A stretch of 64,000 nucleotides of DNA. Origin: Bacteroidota bacterium. Lineage in GTDB: Bacteria; Bacteroidota; Bacteroidia; UKL13-3. The stretch covers positions 1-64,000 of the forward strand of contig JAUXUD010000001.1 of NCBI GenBank assembly GCA_030680835.1, written 5' to 3'. The position numbers were made by a program, and so were the translations under genes. Under the pieces are notes generated by a model. That model saw only the letters and a list, made by a program, of their open reading frames with translations, was not told where the DNA came from and did not search any database. Positions 9,815 to 19,748 of the stretch are shown here, piece by piece (positions within the stretch are counted from its first letter, which is position 1; each line of letters begins with the position of its first letter).

Positions 9815-12800
9815 ATGCACCCCTATAAGATTGTTTGCTTGATTTTACTTTTACAGTTGGTAACATTATGCCGCGCTCAGTTGCCATATTTGCATTTGCC
9901 AATGGTTGATGGCTCCGTAAATGCGATCATGCGCAGTGGCGACACAATGTACATAGGAGGTAGATTTAACCATTTATATTACGCTGATAGTGCTGTAAAA
10001 TATGCAACGCAGCTTGATACCATCAAAGGATTGCTGGTGCCTGGAATGCCAAAGTTTAATGGCCCGGTTTATTCAATGCTGGCCGATTCAAATGGCGGAT
10101 ATTTATTGTCGGGCGCTTTTACGAAAGTTGATGATTCAATGCGTATTGGCGTAGTTCATATAGATGACAATTTTAGGGTAACATCGAAATGGGCAGGGGT
10201 AGAATTTTGCGGTGGCCCTGTAGGTGGTTTTCCGGCATTTAAACTGTGGCGTAATAATACCGTTTACCTGTATGCTAACTATGCTTCATTTGGAGGCGGG
10301 ATAAAGAAAAGCAGCGCCGCCTGTATCTCTCCAACAACAAGCAATACCAGCGGTAACATGCCCTTGATTAACAATGCTGTTAATTGTGTAACCGCCGACG
10401 CTCAGGGAACCTTTTATATTGCTGGTTCTTTTACAATGGCCGGAGACAGCGCACGCAAACATCTCGCCCGGGTTGATAATAATGGCAAAGTATATAACTG
10501 GAAGGCCGAAGTTAACGGACCTGTAAGTTTTATCAGACTTTGCAGGAACAAGGTGTTTATTGCAGGGGCGTTTAGTAAAGTTAATGGCTTAAGCCGTAAT
10601 GGATTTGCTGTGCTTGATACAAACGGCAATCTGCAAAGCTGGAACCTAGACCTAGCTGCCGGACAGCAGGTGCTGGTATTGGAGCCGGCGGGAGATACAA
10701 TGTACGTTGGTGGTGAATTTACTTCTATTGGACTGGTTGCTGCAGGTAATTTTGCGGCAATTAATGTAAATACCGGTAGTCTGTACTCCACTGCTATTAG
10801 CCTTAATGCTCGTGTAAATTCGATATGCATTGTAGGTTCGTCGGTTTATCTGGGCGGATGGTTTACAACAATAAACAGCAGCAACCGCAAATATCATGCA
10901 TCTCTAAACCGATTTAGCTGGACACTTAATACCTGGCATCCGTTCCCGTCAAATACCGGGGTGTACGCGCTAGCCTCAGATGGTTTGTGCATTTATATTG
11001 CATATAATTTGTCTGGTAATATTTGCCGCATAGCACAGGTAGATTTGCAAACAAATACTATCTACCCAGGTTTTATCAGCCCGGTTTTTCAATTGTATGC
11101 AAGCATAACTTCAATGCAGGTAATTGGAACTAACATATACCTGCTGGGCACGTTCTGGGAAATAAGTAATTATTATCGGCCACGTTTTGCCGTGATTAAC
11201 AAAAATAATGGTACGGTTCAAAACAACATTCGTGTAGGAGTAAATAAGCAAATAAGCTGTTTAGCGCCGGGGCCTGGAGGCACCTTTTTTGTGGGCAGCC
11301 TGGGTACCAAAATAGGTGGGACTGTAAGGACAGGGCTTGCTGCAATGAATGCAGCTACCGGCAATTTGCTTACTTGGGAGGCCGATATTAACGGACAGGT
11401 TAATGCTTTGAGCAGTTATAGTAATACGATTTTCGCCGGAGGCAATATTACCGATTACGCAGGCTCTAACGCCAATTATCTGTTGAATCTTAATATGAGT
11501 ACAGCGGGGCTGAGCACAACCCACACCTTCAGCACAAACGACATTGTTCGTGATATACAACTAAGCGGTCAGCAAATATTTTTTGGCGGGGGATTTACGT
11601 CCGTAGGGTCTAACGCGTCGCCTTCAGTAACACGAAAATGTGTGGCAAGCTTTAATGTTGTTAATGGCATCGTATCAACGTTAAACAAAAATATAAGCAT
11701 CAATGCATTAACACCAACAGTTACGGCCCTCTTAATCGTTGGGAATATGCTCTATATCGGGGGAGATTTTAACGGAGTTGATGCAACGACGGCTTTAATG
11801 TTTGCAAAGATAAATATAAACACAAATTTACTGTTGAGTTCGTGGAAGCCCATTCCTGCCATATCTTCCTGTGTACCCTCGCGGATGTTGTATAATGAAG
11901 GAAAAATATATATTGTACATTCGCCAAACTGCTGGTCTACGGAAGGCAGAAACTATTTGACCGCCATAGATACTTTAAACGGTAATATGTATCCATGGAA
12001 TCCGGCACCCGATCCCCTATTTAATTATGATGTTTTATTATACAATAAAAAGCTTATCGCTATTGGTGGGTTCAGGTTTATTGGCCTTCCGGTCTTTAGT
12101 TGCCTTGCAGCATTGAATATTCGAACGGGCGCAATCCTCAATTATACACCTTCATTAGCCGGAAACAATGACGAATTACGCAGCATGGACATCCGTAACG
12201 GTAAGCTCTATATAGCGGGCAGTTTTAATAACATTGGCGGGTATATTCGTTATAATATGGCCGAGATAAACACGGCCAATGGAAGCATTACAACATGGTC
12301 TCCATATTCGAATAAAATGATAAAAAACATCAAGGCTGCATCAAAGGTATTTGTATGTGGCGATTTGGATTCGTTGGGAGGCACCAAACGAAACAGGGTG
12401 GGTGCAATCAGGTACGATGGCTCCATTGATCCCTGGAATGCCCGCGTTAACAATGATGTATACGACTTTACCCTAAGTGGAAACAGGATTTATCTGGCAG
12501 GTAATTTTACCCAGGTAGATTTTAACAACCGTTATTATTTTGCCGGTCTCGATACAGTTTTTGGAAATATAGTAAGCGGCTTTGGTACAGCCATGCTGCC
12601 TGCATACAACGGCTCGTATCGCAGAATCAGGGCTGTTGGCCAGCACCTTTATGTAAATGGCGGGTTCAACGGTATCCTTAATACCGCTAAGCCCAACCTT
12701 GGTCGTTTGGACAGAGACAATGCTGCAGTGGGTTCGTTTAATCTCAATGTTAATGCCTATGTTACGCTGGCTTCATTTGATGCAGATAAGCTTTACATAT

Positions 12801-15568
12801 CGGGTGAGCATACCTCAATTTGCGGAGAGAATGTGAGCTCAGGATTAAATGCTGTTGATACTATACGCGGCTCATTGTTCCCCTGGTATCCACGACCCAA
12901 CATGCCAATTGAAGAACTAGTTTCGCTCGACACAATGATTGTAATTGGTGGAGGGTTTGATTCGGTGAGCAACTATTACCGCAAAGGGCTATGTTTTTTG
13001 CCTAAGCCCTACTTTAGGTGCGACAGCCTTAACAAAAATAGTTTTTGCGTTGGCGATAGCATTCATGTGTTTTATTCAGTAGCTGCGAATTTTACGCATG
13101 CCGATACAATATATATTGAGCTCAGCGATTCGGCAGGCAACTTTTTAAACAGTACACGTTGTGGCTATAAATTTGCAGTGGCACATGTTGCAATGGGAAA
13201 GATAAGTGGACGCATTCCTGGCTTTATACTACCGGGAGGCAACTACCGGGCACGCCTACTGAATGCAACTCCGTTTATGCAATCAACCGTATCGGCGCTA
13301 ATTACCATCTTTCCTAAACCAAATCCGCAGATCCATACACAAGATAGCCAGATGTGCTTTTACAACAATAATTTCATATTGGCTGATATTACGGCCATCA
13401 CGCCGGCGTCACGTAAATGGATATTGCAAGATTTATTCACTTCAACAGACTCGGCTTTTGCGCATCATTTCGATTCGGCCCGGGGTTATACCGCTATATT
13501 GGCGGTTACCAACAGCTTTGGTTGCGCTGATACCGCACGCAGAACACTGGAAGTATTTTCAATGCCCCGCGCTATTATTTGGAACGCTGATAGCCAGCTT
13601 TGCGCAGGTAGCAGTTTATTGCTGGCTGACAGCTCCACAATAAGTACGGGGCAACTCACGCGTAAATGGACTTTTGGCGATGGTGATTCGGCAATGAGTG
13701 TTGTGTATAACAAACATTATGGAACTGCCGGAAACTACCTGGTTAAGCTACTTTCGGTTTCGGCACATCAGTGCAAGGATAGCTCATATCGCAATATAAG
13801 AGTGTTTGACAAACCGCAGGCAAAGTTTGCAATGCAGGGCAATGCTACTTGTGCCAACAATAATTTAATTCAATTATACGACAGCACGGTTTTGCAAACA
13901 GGAACTTACACCAGGCTGTGGCATTTTGGCGATCAAACAACAGATACCACCCGCAATCCGGAAAAGAGCTTTAGTACACATGGTATTTATAACATTGCGC
14001 TCACCATAATGGATAATCATCATTGTGCTGATACTTCAAACAAAACGATAGTTATAAGCGCAAAGCCCGGAGCTTTGATTGCTACAAATTATACAACCGC
14101 ATGTCTCAACAATAACCTGTTTATGCTGGATGACACTGCTGCAGTAAACACAGGCGATACCATTAGAAGGCTCTGGATTAGCGGCAATGACAGCACCAGC
14201 GTTAAAAGCCCTGTTTACCATTTTAGTTCAACCGGTATGCATGTTATTAAGCTATTTGTAATGAACCAAAGAGGATGTGCTGATACAGCGGCCACTACAG
14301 TACAGGTGTTTGCTGAGCCACGGGCCCAATTTACAATTAACAAAACTTCGCAGTGTTTAACAGGAAACGCATTTGTGTTTACCGATTCAAGCAATGCCTA
14401 TAGCAGGGATTGGAAAATAAATACGTATGATACAGCAAGCGCAGCATTGATTATTCGTACCTTTAATACAACTGGGAGCATACCCGTGCTGCTATGTGTT
14501 AAAAGTGCAGAGGGTTGCAAAGATTCAATATTACACACTGTGCTTATAAACCCGAATCCAAAAGCGGGCTTTACAGTTAACAATCCAAAGCAATGCCTAA
14601 AGGGCAATGTTTTTTTGCTGAGTGATACAACATCTGTGTCACCGGCATACCAGAGGATATGGGATTTTAATGATGGAGATACATCTTCTGCACCTAACTG
14701 TACAAAGAGCTACCCATTGGTTAATTACTATTACATACAACTTAAGGTAATTACCGTTGCCGGATGCAGCGATTCAATAGGAACCACTGTTCAAACCCTA
14801 AGAACGCCAGAATGGAGTATGCTTGCCGTACCGGCCAATGTGGGTTGTATAGGAGATACTGTAACTTTACACAATGGTAATGGCAATCCTAAAACATCCG
14901 TGCACTTCTGGAGCTTTAATGATGTACCAATAGCTAACCACCCTGATTCCTTCCTGCTTTGCACACAAAGTGGTAACTATCGTTTTATTGTAAGCGACAC
15001 AAACAATTGCACCGATACTTCACAATATTTGACTGTTACTTTTCACGATCCGTCGCCAGTTGGCGTTATTACTGGCGCCTTGAATGTAAATAAAGGTCAG
15101 GTTACAACATATATTGTACCGCAACATAGTCTGTCAACCTATGGCTGGCATGTGGTTAATGGCATTATTATGTCTGGCGATGGAAGTAACACCATAACAG
15201 TGCAATGGGGTAATACAAATGGCGCAGCAAGAGTAGCTGTACTTGAAACAAACAGCTTTGGCTGCCAAAATGATAGTGCATATATAATTGTGCAGGTGTT
15301 ACCAGGGGCTGGTCTGCAACAGTTAGAAGTGCAACAATTTTTGTTGATGCCCAACCCAAGTAACGGACTATTTAAAATTGAAAGCAGTAGCAATATACCA
15401 ATTGAAAGAGTGCGGATGATAGATGCCAGGGGCAGTTATATTCAAACTTTTGAAGTTCATGCTCAGCATGGGCAGATAGATTTACGTGGCCTTGTGCCAG
15501 GCATTTATCTGGCGGAGGTTGTTGCAGGACAAGCGCGCACCACACTAAAGATTGTGATTCGAGATTAG
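9815..15568 (+). CDS. Giant T9SS-secreted protein with propeller-like repeats and PKD domains
   Basis: About 1,917 residues. The signal peptide is MHPYKIVCLILLLQLVTLCRAQ. The first 1,060 or so residues are propeller-type repeats marked by YIGGxF/YLGGWF and a following T-I/V-x-G, with WN/WxP strands between them. About six PKD-like modules follow, the clearest being WTFGDGDS and WHFGD, each closing with xGCxD and a short proline-containing linker. After an Ig-like module comes a T9SS tail (FLLMPNPSNGLFKI, GIYLAEVVAG). The start at 9815 was chosen because 9746 adds 23 residues that disrupt the signal peptide and predates the candidate promoter. Likely a surface adhesin or binding scaffold; no catalytic motif recognised. 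Confidence 0.83.
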   Translation: MHPYKIVCLILLLQLVTLCRAQLPYLHLPMVDGSVNAIMRSGDTMYIGGRFNHLYYADSAVKYATQLDTIKGLLVPGMPKFNGPVYSMLADSNGGYLLSGAFTKVDDSMRIGVVHIDDNFRVTSKWAGVEFCGGPVGGFPAFKLWRNNTVYLYANYASFGGGIKKSSAACISPTTSNTSGNMPLINNAVNCVTADAQGTFYIAGSFTMAGDSARKHLARVDNNGKVYNWKAEVNGPVSFIRLCRNKVFIAGAFSKVNGLSRNGFAVLDTNGNLQSWNLDLAAGQQVLVLEPAGDTMYVGGEFTSIGLVAAGNFAAINVNTGSLYSTAISLNARVNSICIVGSSVYLGGWFTTINSSNRKYHASLNRFSWTLNTWHPFPSNTGVYALASDGLCIYIAYNLSGNICRIAQVDLQTNTIYPGFISPVFQLYASITSMQVIGTNIYLLGTFWEISNYYRPRFAVINKNNGTVQNNIRVGVNKQISCLAPGPGGTFFVGSLGTKIGGTVRTGLAAMNAATGNLLTWEADINGQVNALSSYSNTIFAGGNITDYAGSNANYLLNLNMSTAGLSTTHTFSTNDIVRDIQLSGQQIFFGGGFTSVGSNASPSVTRKCVASFNVVNGIVSTLNKNISINALTPTVTALLIVGNMLYIGGDFNGVDATTALMFAKININTNLLLSSWKPIPAISSCVPSRMLYNEGKIYIVHSPNCWSTEGRNYLTAIDTLNGNMYPWNPAPDPLFNYDVLLYNKKLIAIGGFRFIGLPVFSCLAALNIRTGAILNYTPSLAGNNDELRSMDIRNGKLYIAGSFNNIGGYIRYNMAEINTANGSITTWSPYSNKMIKNIKAASKVFVCGDLDSLGGTKRNRVGAIRYDGSIDPWNARVNNDVYDFTLSGNRIYLAGNFTQVDFNNRYYFAGLDTVFGNIVSGFGTAMLPAYNGSYRRIRAVGQHLYVNGGFNGILNTAKPNLGRLDRDNAAVGSFNLNVNAYVTLASFDADKLYISGEHTSICGENVSSGLNAVDTIRGSLFPWYPRPNMPIEELVSLDTMIVIGGGFDSVSNYYRKGLCFLPKPYFRCDSLNKNSFCVGDSIHVFYSVAANFTHADTIYIELSDSAGNFLNSTRCGYKFAVAHVAMGKISGRIPGFILPGGNYRARLLNATPFMQSTVSALITIFPKPNPQIHTQDSQMCFYNNNFILADITAITPASRKWILQDLFTSTDSAFAHHFDSARGYTAILAVTNSFGCADTARRTLEVFSMPRAIIWNADSQLCAGSSLLLADSSTISTGQLTRKWTFGDGDSAMSVVYNKHYGTAGNYLVKLLSVSAHQCKDSSYRNIRVFDKPQAKFAMQGNATCANNNLIQLYDSTVLQTGTYTRLWHFGDQTTDTTRNPEKSFSTHGIYNIALTIMDNHHCADTSNKTIVISAKPGALIATNYTTACLNNNLFMLDDTAAVNTGDTIRRLWISGNDSTSVKSPVYHFSSTGMHVIKLFVMNQRGCADTAATTVQVFAEPRAQFTINKTSQCLTGNAFVFTDSSNAYSRDWKINTYDTASAALIIRTFNTTGSIPVLLCVKSAEGCKDSILHTVLINPNPKAGFTVNNPKQCLKGNVFLLSDTTSVSPAYQRIWDFNDGDTSSAPNCTKSYPLVNYYYIQLKVITVAGCSDSIGTTVQTLRTPEWSMLAVPANVGCIGDTVTLHNGNGNPKTSVHFWSFNDVPIANHPDSFLLCTQSGNYRFIVSDTNNCTDTSQYLTVTFHDPSPVGVITGALNVNKGQVTTYIVPQHSLSTYGWHVVNGIIMSGDGSNTITVQWGNTNGAARVAVLETNSFGCQNDSAYIIVQVLPGAGLQQLEVQQFLLMPNPSNGLFKIESSSNIPIERVRMIDARGSYIQTFEVHAQHGQIDLRGLVPGIYLAEVVAGQARTTLKIVIRD

Positions 15569-15688
15569 CAGTGCCGAATATTATATATTGGGCAAATTTG
15601 AAATGAATAATTTTCAACTTTATTCGGAAATTAAATTTAGAATAAGTAAAACCTAATCATTATTTGTTTTGCACTATAAAAACATGAT

Positions 15689-15696
15689 TACATTCG
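15689..15696 (+). promoter_or_regulatory. Candidate -7 element (TACATTCG) of SBBP gene 2
   Basis: TACATTCG is the TTCG variant of TAnnTTTG, 18 nt before the ATG at 15715, in the same position as in the two paralogs. TTG triplets lie 17 bp (15669-15671) and 22 bp (15664-15666) upstream, so the -33 assignment is uncertain. Confidence 0.45.
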
Positions 15697-15714
15697 TATC
15701 AAAATTTACCCACT

Positions 15715-18465
15715 ATGAAAACATCCCTGTTCATTGCAATTTTATTTTTCAGTGAAATTATTTCTGCAGCGGGAATTAAACAGCCCGTTTCATCGCAATT
15801 CGGTTTCATCGAAAACAAAGGTCAGATTATTGACCAGAACAACAAGCCAAACCCGGCATGCTTGTTTTTATACAATGGTGGTGGATTGCATATTCAATTG
15901 AAGCAGAACAGTTTCAGTTATGAGATATGGCAGGAGGCAGCGCGTAGAGCGGGAGTGAAGAGCGATGCTTCGACTCAGTCTGTCCTGAGCGGAGTCGAAG
16001 GGCTCAGCATGACAAGCGACACCTCATACATTCATCGCGTTGATGTAAATTTTTTGAATGCCAATAAAAATCCTACTATAATCGCAAGCGATATTGCTTC
16101 GGATTATATCAACTATTATACTACAGGAACACCGGAGACGGGTGTGACCCATGTAAGGCACTTCAAAAAAGTTTTGTATCAAAATATTTATCCGAATATT
16201 GATGTTGAATTTGTATTGAACGATCAGGAACAAAATGGGTGCTTCAAATACAATTTCATCATTCATCCTGGCGGTAACCCCAAAGACATACTTATTGAAT
16301 TTGACGGCGCAACAAACGCTTCGTTAAACGCTGACGGGAATATTCTCATTGAAACCGCTAACGGCAATATAGAAGAAAGCATTCCTGAAAGTTATCAAAT
16401 GGATAACAACAATTCGAAACAAAAAGTAGTTGCATCCTATTACATATTTCAAGCATCACCTTTCACATTTGGAATAAGCCCTGGTAATTATGATGAAAGC
16501 AAAATACTTGTCATTGACCCCTGGGCAACATACTTTGGTGGCAGCGGGTGGGATTTTGGCAATGGAATTGCTGCTGACGGCAACGGAAATATTGCGATTA
16601 CAGGTTATACTGGCTCATCATCCAGTATTGCCACCAGCGGTGCATATCAGACAAGCTATGGTGGAGGTGATGATGCCTTTATAGTGAAATTAAATGCATC
16701 GGGTGGGCTTCAATGGGCAACTTACTATGGTGGCAGCGGGCCTGATGAAGGTTACGGAATTGCTGTTGATAGCATCGGAAATATTGTTATTACAGGCGTT
16801 ACCGTTTCTGCATCCGGCATCGCTACAAGCAGTGCGTATCAAACAAGCTTTGGAGGAAGTGCCGATGCTTTTATAGCGAAATTCAATGCATCGGGAATGC
16901 GTCAATGGGCAACTTACTATGGTGGAAGTAATTGGGATGGAGGTTACGGAATTGCTGTTGACGGCAATGGAAATGTTGTGATTACTGGCGGAACTTATTC
17001 CACATCAAGCATTGCCACAAGCGGCGCGTATCAGACTAGCATTGGAGTAGGGAGTGGTGATGCCTTTATTGCGAAATTCAATATATTGGGGGCTCGTCAA
17101 TGGGCAACTTACTATGGTGCCAACGGGTATGAATGTGGTAAGGGAATTGCTATTGACAACAGTGGAAATATTGTTGTTACTGGCGAAACTAGTTCCACAT
17201 TTGGTATTGTCACAAGTGGTGCGTTTCAGGCAAGCTATGGCGGAAGTACAGATGCTTTTATAGCGAAATTCAATGCGGCGGGAGCACGACTGTGGGCAAC
17301 ATACATAGGTGGCAGCGGAGGTGATAGTGATAATGGAGTTACTACTGACATTAGCGGAAATATTGTAATTACAGGTTATACTGCTTCCACATCGGGCATA
17401 GCAACAAGCGGCGCTTATCAGTCAAGTTTTGGAGGTGGAACTTATGACGCTTATTTAGTGAAATTCAATGCGTCGGGAGCGCGTCAATGGGCAACATATT
17501 TTGGTGGCAGCGGGAATGACAATGGTATAGGAATTGCTGTTGACGGCAACGGAAATATTGTAATGACTGGCTATACTTATTCCACATCTGGTATAGCTAC
17601 AATCGGCGTTTATCAGACAAGCCATGGTGGCGGAAATACTGATGCTTTTATAGCGAAATTCAATGCATCGGGAGTGCGCCAATGGGCTACTTACTTTGGA
17701 GGTAGTGGAGGCGATGAGGGAAAGGGAATTGCAGTTAACGGCATCGGAAATATTATGATTACAGGCAATACTGCTTACTCATCCGGCATTGCCACAAGCG
17801 GTGCGTATCAGACAAGCAATGGAGGAGGTGGTGATGCCTTTGTCGCATCATTTACAAACAGTGGTGGCTTACCGGTGAAATTAATTTCGTTTGATGCTAA
17901 ATTGCTAAGCAATAAAGAAGTTTTGCTAAGCTGGCAAACCGCAAGTGAAACGAATAATGATTTTTTTGAAGTGGAGAGAAGTGTGAATAAGGAATTGCCG
18001 GGGACAACTGGGACACCTGAGGACAATTGGGACAAAGTTGGATCAGTGAAAGGTGCGGGGAATTCAAACTCTATTAGAAATTATCAGTTCATTGATGAAT
18101 GCTCCCCATTCCCATCTCCCATTCTTTATTACCGTCTCAAACAAATAGATTACGACGGAAGTTTTTCTTATTCAAAAGCAGCGGCTGTAAAGCTTGATGA
18201 ATCATTGCAGGATGGACCCATCATTTTTCCAAATCCCGGCAATGGCAATTTTATCATCCAAGCCCCATATCCAATTAATGAAATAGAGATTTTTGATTTG
18301 AATGGAAAATCAATGTTAAAAATAACAGATGTTTCAGCAACTCAACAAACCTTGCCTACAGTAAGGCAGGTAAATTTTAGCAATGATTTAAAAGATGGAA
18401 TTTATTTTTTAAAAATTATTTCTGATTATGGAATTGTGGTCAGGAAGTTTGAGGTGTTGAGGTGA
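15715..18465 (+). CDS. SBBP-repeat beta-propeller protein with T9SS sorting domain (paralog 2 of 3)
   Basis: Same architecture as the gene at 6723: signal peptide (MKTSLFIAILFFSEIISAAG), FGFIENKGQI domain, seven SBBP repeats of about 64 residues, a linker with SFDAKLLSNKEVLL, and a T9SS tail (FPNPGNGNFII). It lacks the insert at the second hotspot, having only QNGCFKYNF there. In the linker the usual heptamer words are replaced by GGGACAA-type and TCCCA-type words, encoding LPGTTGTPEDNWD and ECSPFPSPI. Repeats 4 and 5 are the most divergent (YGANGYE, TYIGGSGGD). Probably a secreted surface protein of unknown ligand. Confidence 0.88.
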   Translation: MKTSLFIAILFFSEIISAAGIKQPVSSQFGFIENKGQIIDQNNKPNPACLFLYNGGGLHIQLKQNSFSYEIWQEAARRAGVKSDASTQSVLSGVEGLSMTSDTSYIHRVDVNFLNANKNPTIIASDIASDYINYYTTGTPETGVTHVRHFKKVLYQNIYPNIDVEFVLNDQEQNGCFKYNFIIHPGGNPKDILIEFDGATNASLNADGNILIETANGNIEESIPESYQMDNNNSKQKVVASYYIFQASPFTFGISPGNYDESKILVIDPWATYFGGSGWDFGNGIAADGNGNIAITGYTGSSSSIATSGAYQTSYGGGDDAFIVKLNASGGLQWATYYGGSGPDEGYGIAVDSIGNIVITGVTVSASGIATSSAYQTSFGGSADAFIAKFNASGMRQWATYYGGSNWDGGYGIAVDGNGNVVITGGTYSTSSIATSGAYQTSIGVGSGDAFIAKFNILGARQWATYYGANGYECGKGIAIDNSGNIVVTGETSSTFGIVTSGAFQASYGGSTDAFIAKFNAAGARLWATYIGGSGGDSDNGVTTDISGNIVITGYTASTSGIATSGAYQSSFGGGTYDAYLVKFNASGARQWATYFGGSGNDNGIGIAVDGNGNIVMTGYTYSTSGIATIGVYQTSHGGGNTDAFIAKFNASGVRQWATYFGGSGGDEGKGIAVNGIGNIMITGNTAYSSGIATSGAYQTSNGGGGDAFVASFTNSGGLPVKLISFDAKLLSNKEVLLSWQTASETNNDFFEVERSVNKELPGTTGTPEDNWDKVGSVKGAGNSNSIRNYQFIDECSPFPSPILYYRLKQIDYDGSFSYSKAAAVKLDESLQDGPIIFPNPGNGNFIIQAPYPINEIEIFDLNGKSMLKITDVSATQQTLPTVRQVNFSNDLKDGIYFLKIISDYGIVVRKFEVLR
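15969..15999 (+). repeat. In-frame REP-like palindrome, best-preserved copy (SBBP gene 2)
   Basis: TTCGACT at 15969-15975 pairs with AGTCGAA at 15993-15999, and the inner CTCAG (15974-15978) faces CTGAG (15985-15989). It encodes the variable stretch just before SYIHRVD. The gene 1 copy (6986) and gene 3 copy (20000) are decayed at different bases of the same stem. Confidence 0.7.
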
Positions 18466-18504
18466 ATTATATGCACTTGAATCCTTTCAGGATTGTGAGT
18501 ATTT

Positions 18505-18532
18505 AAGGGTCTGAATTATAAACTGACCCCTT
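18505..18532 (+). terminator. Possible terminator downstream of SBBP gene 2
   Basis: AAGGGTC at 18505-18511 faces GACCCCTT at 18525-18532 with one bulge and is followed by ATTTT. A small AATCC/GGATT hairpin precedes it near 18480. The rest of the 18466-18750 spacer is AT-rich and shows no gene. Confidence 0.4.
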
Positions 18533-18750
18533 ATTTTGCATTAAAAACCATTAACCTCGGGTTAAATTAAAAAATAAACCCTTAAAATTGATTTTTTTAC
18601 ACTTCGCGGCAAAAGCACGAATAATCGCTATTTCGAGGTCTAAACGCAGCCGGTTTCATCCCTTTTTAATTTATTTCCTTTTTTTTATCAAAAAACATTT
18701 ATTACAATTGTTTATTAAACCTTATATCTCAAACCATTAAATCAAATTTT

Positions 18751-19599
18751 ATGAGAAAATTACACATCAACACCTGCTTCGGCAGACTACTTCCTGTTTG
18801 CCTTACTTTTGCTGTTTTGGCTTCCTGCTCTAAAACCGACATCAACAAAGAGTTCAACCACCAACCGGCCGATCAATCTGCAGTTGCCATGTCTTCAAAC
18901 ACCACTAATCCTTCAAATTCAACGACCTTTTATGGCCCCGTACAGCAAATCGGAAACGGACATATTCGCTCGTTTGGCATGTTGGAAAATCAAACCAATA
19001 AGCCTCTTTATATAGGCTTCAAAATTACAGCCGGAGGCTTACAAAATTTGCCAACAGGTGATCATGCTATTTACCTGGTGCCACTTCATCCGCAGGTAAA
19101 AGCCAATACCATTTTCGATCACCTTGTTGCAGATTGGAATCCTTATGGTCACGAACCGGGTCCATATCTTGCTGCTCACTTTGATTTTCATTTTTATATG
19201 TTAAGTCTCTCTCAAAGACTGGCAATAACATCAAACGACTCCCTTTCCTTAAAGCCGCTTGCTACGGGTTATTTACCGGGTGATTATATAGGACCATTAG
19301 GCCCCGAGCCTCAGATGGGCGGACATTGTGTTGACATTACCTCTCCTGAACTGGGTGTTTTTGCAGCACCAGTTCCGTTTACCCATACTTTTATTTATGG
19401 TGCCTATAATGGTAAGGTTGCATTTTATGAGCCCATGGTTACGCTAAACTATCTGGCAAATAGTACCGGGACTTTCAATATTAAACAACCAACTTATTTC
19501 AGTCAGGCTGGTTTTTATCCTACCAAATACAGCATCCTGAATGAGAACGGAACAAGGTCGGTGGTGCTTTCAGAATTTGTGTATCATACGGCTAATTAA
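18751..19599 (+). CDS. Secreted lipoprotein, possibly DUF5602/TTHB210-like
   Basis: 282 residues. Basic N-terminus, hydrophobic core and a lipobox LASC with Cys at about residue 27, so it should be lipidated and outer-membrane or surface bound. The mature part has HFDFHFYM, GYLPGDYIGPLGPEPQ and MGGHCVDI. The last two with the HFDFHF block resemble a family of Bacteroidota lipoproteins I associate with DUF5602, an assignment from memory and not certain. The His/Asp cluster could bind metal (inference). It stands alone between two SBBP genes with its own terminator. Confidence 0.6.
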   Translation: MRKLHINTCFGRLLPVCLTFAVLASCSKTDINKEFNHQPADQSAVAMSSNTTNPSNSTTFYGPVQQIGNGHIRSFGMLENQTNKPLYIGFKITAGGLQNLPTGDHAIYLVPLHPQVKANTIFDHLVADWNPYGHEPGPYLAAHFDFHFYMLSLSQRLAITSNDSLSLKPLATGYLPGDYIGPLGPEPQMGGHCVDITSPELGVFAAPVPFTHTFIYGAYNGKVAFYEPMVTLNYLANSTGTFNIKQPTYFSQAGFYPTKYSILNENGTRSVVLSEFVYHTAN

Positions 19600-19619
19600 C
19601 ATACATTTTTAATAATGCA

Positions 19620-19646
19620 AAAAGCCATCCGTTGTTGATGGCTTTT
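19620..19646 (+). terminator. Rho-independent terminator
   Basis: AAAAGCCATC (19620-19629) pairs with GATGGCTTTT (19637-19646) around a 7-nt loop, followed by further T residues. It lies 20 bases after the stop of the lipoprotein gene. Confidence 0.85.
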
Positions 19647-19655
19647 TTGCTTTTT

Positions 19656-19696
19656 GGCTGCTGGCCAGGCCAGGAGCTTTTAGCTATTAGTATGAC
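19656..19696. repeat. Degenerate heptamer array before SBBP gene 3
   Basis: A run with roughly 7-bp period. The clearest units are GCTTTTA (19676-19682), GCTATTA (19683-19689) and GTATGAC (19690-19696), preceded by looser GGCTGCT/GGCCAGG words. The words resemble those at 9505 and 22551. Confidence 0.5.
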
Positions 19697-19722
19697 CCCT
19701 TAGTTAATTTGGATGTAATAAT

Positions 19723-19730
19723 TACATTTG
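19723..19730 (+). promoter_or_regulatory. Bacteroidota -7 element (TACATTTG) of SBBP gene 3
   Basis: TACATTTG fits TAnnTTTG, lies 18 nt before the ATG at 19749 and belongs to the leader shared by all three SBBP paralogs. No clear -33 element is seen. Confidence 0.55.
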
Positions 19731-19748
19731 AATTAAAATTTAGCCACT

